Shown: positions 58,482-64,000 of the stretch, in pieces
Numbering within the stretch: position 1 is the first letter of the stretch
Layout: each line of letters starts with the position of its first letter
Assembly: GCA_903930565.1 (NCBI GenBank)
Contig: CAIYZC010000024.1
Location: 1 to 64,000, forward strand
DNA length: 64,000 bases
Direction: 5' to 3'
Origin: an uncultured Pedosphaera sp.
GTDB taxonomy: Bacteria; Verrucomicrobiota; Verrucomicrobiia; Limisphaerales; Pedosphaeraceae
Made by a program: the position numbers and the translations under genes
The notes under the pieces: generated by a model
Told to the model about the DNA's origin: nothing
What the model saw: only the letters and a program-made list of their open reading frames with translations
Database searches by the model: none

Positions 58482-61400
58482 TTACTGGGAATTAACCACC
58501 GCGCGATAGAACTGATACGGCACGTTGCTGGAATTCGTATCCTGGTATTGCAGAATCCCCTTGGAGGAGGCTTGATTGGTGCTCACGACACTCCAATCCA
58601 CCAAGTTGGTGGAGGATTGAATCAGATAGCTCTGCAACGGCTGCCCGGAAAGCGTCAGAACGAAACTACCATCATTCGCCACCGAGGTGGTGGTGAATTG
58701 CGGTGTCGTCAGGACGAAAATCGGCAATTGCAGGGCGTTGTTGCCCGGAATCAAGTCCGTTTGAATGGCGGAAACATTGGCCGCGGTCTGATAATAACCC
58801 GGTTGGGCGTTCAGGGTGAGGCTGACGGTTACCGTTCCGTTCGTGGGCACCGCGCCGACATTGAAGACCAGACCGCCCGTGAAACTCGTGGCGGGAACCG
58901 ACGAGGTGACATAACCCAGACCCGCGGGCAACGTGGCGGTGATCGTCACCCCGCTCGCCGAGGCCGGTCCCTGGTTGGTGATGGTGTAGTTCACCTTGAA
59001 GTCGTTCCCCGAATAAAGCGGGCCAACCGGCGCGCTCGCTGTCAAGGCGAGATCGCTCAAGCTGTTGATGGGGTTAACCGTGACCAAGTTCACACTCCAT
59101 CCGGAGGCGATGATACCGGCATCGCCCGGGCGGTTGTCGAACACGTAGAGGGTCCAAACGCCGTTGGGGTTGGAACCGTTGAAAGCGGTCAATGACGCGG
59201 CATACGGCCCGGAGGCTGCGGGGGGCGGGAAATAATCACCGCCCTGCAGGAAGTCCGTGGGCTGGTAAACGCCGGACGAGAGCGGCAAGGTTTCGGAAAG
59301 CCCCTGGGCCGCGGTATCCGCGAAGGTCAGGACCAAATTGCTGACGGATTGACCGCCGCCCGCGGCCGACATAAGCACCGCACTTTGGCCGGCCGGATTG
59401 ACCACCAACACTTGAACATCCGAAGGGAAGGCGTGGTTGAAATTGCTCAACGTGACCGTCGTGCCCGCGACCAAACCACTCAGGCCGGTGATATTGATCG
59501 TGGCGGGATAAGGATTACCGGGACCATTGTCCGGAATGATAATGCCGGCCGAATTGGCGAAACTATTGGTCACCGGAAGGTTGAAGACAAAGCTAACCAC
59601 CCCCAAGTTGGTTTCACCGTCATTGAGCTGCAAGCTGGCAGTCACCAAGCCGTTGTTCGCCGAAGTCGCTTGGAAGGTGAACGGCTGGGAAACCGCGGCG
59701 CCGCCATGAATCAAAGCGCCGTAAATCTGCGGCCCGGGACTGACCGGCAAAACCCCGCCGGAACCCAAAAGCGTGGCCTGCAAATTGGCCGTATCGGCCG
59801 AACCCACATTGGCCAAGGCCAAGGAAACGGTTACGGTTTCGCCCAGATTAACGGTCCCATTCCCCGGAACCAGGTCGCCCGCCAGTAGGGTCGAGCCGCT
59901 GGCCACAATACTGGCCGCGGGCCCCACCACCGAGGTGATGGCGGAAGCAACCGCGCCACCGGGCGCGCCATTGGTGGAGACCGTGGTAAAGGAAACCGTG
60001 TTCGTCACCCAACCCAACTGCTGGGGCACGACTTGAACCGTGATGGCCGCACCAGCCCCGGAAGCCAGATTCCCCAACGGGCAGCTCAAGGTGCCATTGA
60101 AGTTGGAAATCACCCCGATCGCGGGAGAAACGAGCGAACTGACGTAGCTGAGTCCCACGGGAAGCACGTCCGAAAAGGCCGCCGCGAGCGCAACGTTCGG
60201 ACCGTTGTTGGTCACCGTAATGGTGTAAGAAAGGTTGCTTCCGGTCACCACCGTGTTGGTAGATCCGGTCACAGTGACGGCCAAGCTGGCCAAAGGCAGC
60301 AGCACCGGAGCATTCAAGGTGGCGACATTGTTCGAAAGATTCAAATCCGCTTGATTGGCGCCCACGGTGGCAGTGGAGACCAAGTTGGTGGCGGCACCTC
60401 CCACCGTCGGTGAGACGACCACGGAGAAGGTGACATTCGTCCCAGTGCCCAAATTACCGACCACGCAGTACACCACGCCATTGGCGTTCGTGCCGGTGGT
60501 GCCTTTGGAAGTCTGAGCGGAAACAAAAGCGGCGCCCACCGGGAGCGGGTTGGTCACGACCACCCCGCTTGCCAAATTCGGACCACTATTGGTGATGCTA
60601 AAGACGTTGGTCACGTAGGCGCCCAAAAACACCGGATTCGGGACCGCCACACCGGTGATGGCCAAGTCCGCCACTTGATTGACCGGGGTAATGGTGGTCA
60701 GCGTCAACGCCCAACCACCTTGAATGAAGCCCACATCGCCCTGCATTTGATCAATCACATACAAGGACCACGCCCCGTTGGGGGAAATGCCGTTGAGGGA
60801 GCTGAGATTGTTTTGATAAGGCTGGCCGGGAGCGGGTTGCGGGAAGGCCACCGAACCGTAGCCACTGGGCTTGTAGGTGCCGTTGACAATTCCACTGGTG
60901 GGATACAATTCCGCGGTGGCGGCGTCATCAAAGGTGATGGCCCCGTTGGTCACCCCGTTGTAACCGCCCACATGGGATAGCAACAGGACGCGCTCATTCA
61001 GCGCGCTGGGAGCATTGCCACCGGGGCCGACGAGGAGGATCGCAACATCGTCCGAATAGGTGTGGTTGAAATTGGTGATCGTAACCGTGGCCTTGCCGAT
61101 CACGCCGTTCAATCCGCTAATGTTAATCACGGAAGGATAGGGGTTGGCCGCAGTAGGCCCGGTCAGCTTGCCATCCAGAATGTTAATGAAGGTGGAGTTG
61201 GCGAATTGCGTGCTGGTGGGGAGGGCAAAAGTGAACACCGCAGTATTGGTGCTCAAAACGTTGGTGCCATCCTGGAGCAACAGGGTTGCCACCACCGTGC
61301 CGCCGCTGGCGCCCGTCGCGGTAAACGTAAAGTTTTGAAAACTATTGGTACCACCCGCCAGCAAAACACCATAATTCTTCGCCTGGGGGCTGTTGGTCAC

Positions 61401-64000
61401 GACTCCGCCCGTCCCGAGCAGGGTGGCGGTCAAATTCTTGGTGGGCACATTGCCAATATTTTGCAGGCCGAAGGACACGGTCACCGTCTGACCAATGTTG
61501 ATGGCTCCATTGTTCGGTCCATTGCCCACGCTAACCAAGGTGGAACCGGCCGCAACGACGCTGATGTTGGGAGCCGCCACCAAGGTGCTAACCGAGGCAT
61601 GGGTCCCACTGGCATCCGGCTCGGCTTGCGCGGAGGAAACCGAGGCGGAATTCACAATGTTGGTGGGCACCGCTTTTGCAAAGCCCGCCGTGCCAACCAC
61701 AATTTTCATGCTCGCCGTGGCGCCCACCGCCAAATTACTCACCGTGCAAGTGACAATCGAACCGTTGACCACCGTGGCGCCTTGGAAATTGGTGGCGGAG
61801 ACCAAAGTTGCCCCCGTGGGCAATTGATCCGCGACCACCACCCCGGTGGCGGCACTCGGTCCCTGATTATACACACTCAATTGGTAGGTGACGTTGCTAC
61901 CCACGATCGCCGCCGCGGGAGTGCCCACCATGTTGAGCAGCAACTGCGCGGCCGGGCTAACCGTGGTTGTCACCGTTGCCGAATTATTCGCCGGTACTGG
62001 GTCCAACTGGTTACCGGAAACCTTGACCGTGTCCGTCAAGACGCCGAGGCTGGTGGGCCGAACGGAGATGGCCATGGTGGCGGAAGCTCCAACATCCAAA
62101 CCGCCCAAATTGGCCAACACCGAACCGTTGCTATTGGAGACCACACCTTGGGAGGCGCCCGCGCTCAGGAAGGTGGCCGCCGCGGGCAAGGCATTGCTGA
62201 CCATCACGGAAGTGGCGCGGGAGGGACCGTTGTTCGTCACACTGATCGTGTAGGTCAAAACGCCGTCCAGCAAGGCGGGCGAAGGATTCGCCACAATCCC
62301 CAAGGCCAGATCGGCGCTGCTGGGATTGATCTGATTGCCGACGGTGACCGAGTTGTCCAAAGGATTGGAGTCGGTCCCGTTGTAACCAACGGTGGCGGTC
62401 GAGAAAATGGTTTTGGCGGCCAACGGCAGAACATTAATGGTCACCGTTGCCGTGCTGCCTTCACTCAGGCTGCCCAAGTTGCCGCTCACCCCACCGCCGG
62501 AGGGAGAAATAACCCCTTGGGAGGCGACCGCGGAAACAAATTGCACACTGCTGTCCAAGGTCTGGCTCAGCGCTACCGCTTGCGCCGTGTCCGGACCCGC
62601 GTTGCTGATCACCATCGTGTAGCTGAGCATGCCACCAATGTAAATAACCTGCGGCGAAGTGGTCATCGTTATGCCCAGGTCGACCCCGGGGCAGGGGCCA
62701 CTCCCGTTGGTGCAAGCGGCCGTGGTCATAATGAGCGACCAGCAGCCAATCTGACCGACGTTGCTGGCGGCTCCATCCACCACGTGCAAGCGCCAGTTAC
62801 CATTGACGGCGCCGCCGGATTTGCCACTGAACGCAGCCAATGGTTCCAGCGGCTGAAACTCACCGACAAAGGGAGCCGTGCCGTTCCCAATGGGAACCAT
62901 CGCGCTGTCATCAAAATAAGTGCGGTTCTGGTCGGAGCAGTCCAAACCAAAACTTGCGCCCCGGCCGCCAACATTCCGGGCCAGGTTGATCACCGTGCCG
63001 TCAGGGCCGATCAATTGCATCGCCAAGTCGGAATCCCGCGGGTGATTGATGTCCAAGGCGACGGTCAGATGATAAATGGCCGCGCTGACGCCGGTCACGT
63101 TGATCACCGAATCAACGCCATTGGTGTTGTTATCGGGAATGGCGATGGAATTGGTGTTGTCAAACCTGACCGGTGTGCCAATGGTGCCGGTGTTCAAACT
63201 GAAAAAGTTTGTCGTGCTGTTCTGGTCGGATTTAATCGCAATCTGAAACGTCACGGGCGTTCCGCAAATAAAATTCGGGGAGGTGCTCACCAAGAACGGC
63301 AGGGTGTTGGTTGCGGACTGGCCGGGCTGGACGGTGCCGTAGAAAGAAGTCGGCTGCCCAAAGCTTACCCCCGGAGTGGTGGAACTCAACGTGACCTGCA
63401 GGTCGGTGGCGGCAGCAAGGCCTTTGTTTTGAAAAACCAAATACAAATTATTGCACTCATTCGGATCGATGGCCCCGTTGCCGTTGCCGCCAGTAATATA
63501 ATTGGTGGTCAAAATCAAGTGCGGCGACGCGACCCCAACCGGGGTAGCCGCAATGGTGGCATCGGCCATCACTATTCCATACCCCGAATCCCGATCATAA
63601 CCAGGCGCCATGATGTCGAGCGCGGCGCCGGTCAAAACAGCGCGGGTTTGGGCTTCACTCAGATCTGGATTGTACTGCTGAACCAGCGCCGCAATTGCCG
63701 TCACGTGGGGGGTGGCGGCGGAGGTGCCATAAAACGGGGCAAAGCCTGGAACATCGGTCGTAACCCCGTCCGAACCGGCCAAGTCGGGCTTCCGGCGAAG
63801 CACACCGCCGGTGGATGAATAATTGCCCGGAGTATAAGGAGTGCCGTTGGCGCGGAAGAAAACCCGGCGCTGACCGTCAGAACTAAAGGACTCCACGGGA
63901 TTGGCATAGCCGCCAGTAAACGAACTCGGAAAAGTTCCCTCAATCGGAACCGCGGCGATGTCAAAGGCATTGGCGGCACAGTTGTGACCCTTGGTGTTTC
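58482..64000 (-). CDS. Giant secreted protein: subtilase (S8) domain, P-domain-like and DUF11 repeat modules; N-terminus cut by the window edge
   Basis: PFYGTSAATPHVTAIAALVQQYNPDLS (S8 catalytic Ser region); DUF11 units (SYTITVTNNGPNVA...); P-domain units (INISGLNGVIGKATVTITNFNHTYSDDVAILLVGPGG...NGAWSLYVIDQMQGDVGFIQGGWALTL). The frame stays open through base 64000 (…GHNCAANAFDIAAVPIEGTFPSSFTGGYANPVES). Confidence 0.9.
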   Translation of the reverse strand, partial: NTKGHNCAANAFDIAAVPIEGTFPSSFTGGYANPVESFSSDGQRRVFFRANGTPYTPGNYSSTGGVLRRKPDLAGSDGVTTDVPGFAPFYGTSAATPHVTAIAALVQQYNPDLSEAQTRAVLTGAALDIMAPGYDRDSGYGIVMADATIAATPVGVASPHLILTTNYITGGNGNGAIDPNECNNLYLVFQNKGLAAATDLQVTLSSTTPGVSFGQPTSFYGTVQPGQSATNTLPFLVSTSPNFICGTPVTFQIAIKSDQNSTTNFFSLNTGTIGTPVRFDNTNSIAIPDNNTNGVDSVINVTGVSAAIYHLTVALDINHPRDSDLAMQLIGPDGTVINLARNVGGRGASFGLDCSDQNRTYFDDSAMVPIGNGTAPFVGEFQPLEPLAAFSGKSGGAVNGNWRLHVVDGAASNVGQIGCWSLIMTTAACTNGSGPCPGVDLGITMTTSPQVIYIGGMLSYTMVISNAGPDTAQAVALSQTLDSSVQFVSAVASQGVISPSGGGVSGNLGSLSEGSTATVTINVLPLAAKTIFSTATVGYNGTDSNPLDNSVTVGNQINPSSADLALGIVANPSPALLDGVLTYTISVTNNGPSRATSVMVSNALPAAATFLSAGASQGVVSNSNGSVLANLGGLDVGASATMAISVRPTSLGVLTDTVKVSGNQLDPVPANNSATVTTTVSPAAQLLLNMVGTPAAAIVGSNVTYQLSVYNQGPSAATGVVVADQLPTGATLVSATNFQGATVVNGSIVTCTVSNLAVGATASMKIVVGTAGFAKAVPTNIVNSASVSSAQAEPDASGTHASVSTLVAAPNISVVAAGSTLVSVGNGPNNGAINIGQTVTVSFGLQNIGNVPTKNLTATLLGTGGVVTNSPQAKNYGVLLAGGTNSFQNFTFTATGASGGTVVATLLLQDGTNVLSTNTAVFTFALPTSTQFANSTFINILDGKLTGPTAANPYPSVINISGLNGVIGKATVTITNFNHTYSDDVAILLVGPGGNAPSALNERVLLLSHVGGYNGVTNGAITFDDAATAELYPTSGIVNGTYKPSGYGSVAFPQPAPGQPYQNNLSSLNGISPNGAWSLYVIDQMQGDVGFIQGGWALTLTTITPVNQVADLAITGVAVPNPVFLGAYVTNVFSITNSGPNLASGVVVTNPLPVGAAFVSAQTSKGTTGTNANGVVYCVVGNLGTGTNVTFSVVVSPTVGGAATNLVSTATVGANQADLNLSNNVATLNAPVLLPLASLAVTVTGSTNTVVTGSNLSYTITVTNNGPNVALAAAFSDVLPVGLSYVSSLVSPAIGVISNFNGTLSCPLGNLASGAGAAITVQVVPQQLGWVTNTVSFTTVSTNGAPGGAVASAITSVVGPAASIVASGSTLLAGDLVPGNGTVNLGETVTVSLALANVGSADTANLQATLLGSGGVLPVSPGPQIYGALIHGGAAVSQPFTFQATSANNGLVTASLQLNDGETNLGVVSFVFNLPVTNSFANSAGIIIPDNGPGNPYPATINITGLSGLVAGTTVTLSNFNHAFPSDVQVLVVNPAGQSAVLMSAAGGGQSVSNLVLTFADTAAQGLSETLPLSSGVYQPTDFLQGGDYFPPPAASGPYAASLTAFNGSNPNGVWTLYVFDNRPGDAGIIASGWSVNLVTVNPINSLSDLALTASAPVGPLYSGNDFKVNYTITNQGPASASGVTITATLPAGLGYVTSSVPATSFTGGLVFNVGAVPTNGTVTVSLTLNAQPGYYQTAANVSAIQTDLIPGNNALQLPIFVLTTPQFTTTSVANDGSFVLTLSGQPLQSYLIQSSTNLVDWSVVSTNQASSKGILQYQDTNSSNVPYQFYRAVVNSQ

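Noticed and set aside
61062-63818. 918-aa plus-strand ORF with repeats
   Set aside because: Its apparent repeats mirror the DUF11/P-domain repeats encoded on the minus strand; no independent evidence of coding.
1-64000. CRISPR array, tRNA/rRNA genes, known defence systems, transposases
   Set aside because: Scanned by eye; no direct-repeat/spacer arrays, clover-leaf-like tRNA sequences or transposase/nuclease motifs were seen. A tRNAscan/Infernal/DefenseFinder run would be needed to be certain.

Overview
This 64 kb GC-rich window reads as an ordinary bacterial chromosome, probably Verrucomicrobiota. That placement is an inference from the LpxC-FabZ fusion, the sulfatase / DUF6797-type / GH content, prepilin-like H-X9-DG proteins and the C-terminal repeat domains. 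No rRNA, tRNA, CRISPR array, transposase or prophage structural cluster was recognised. Recognisable blocks are: an arylsulfatase (cut by the left edge), NadE-DUF192-RlmI-LpxA-LpxC/FabZ, an ABC-F ATPase, glycolate oxidase GlcDEF, an arginine cluster (argC-J-B-[GH20-like]-D-F), rplM-rpsI with promoter and terminator, a galactokinase / GH78 / SGNH area, an RbsB-AroE-like-RbsA-RbsC sugar ABC operon, Ugd, GlgB, CoaE, and the 3' part of a very large secreted subtilase/DUF11/P-domain protein cut by the right edge. The best candidates for undescribed biology are: (1) a three-gene minus-strand cluster at 4.8-8.5 kb, where an unrecognised Cys-containing domain occurs once alone and once fused to a central soluble region and a polytopic membrane module; (2) three tandem tail-collar proteins directly upstream of a 1.1k-aa beta-helix/Ig-like surface protein, with no other phage genes; (3) tandem paralogous lipoproteins at 16.9-17.9 kb; (4) a 61-bp hairpin-like inverted repeat at 17986-18046; (5) a divergent shikimate-dehydrogenase-like gene inside a ribose-type ABC operon; and (6) the [N-P-DUF11(n)] super-module architecture, with n = 3, 2, 1, in the giant C-terminal protein. 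All family names come from reading motifs in the translations; no database search was run.
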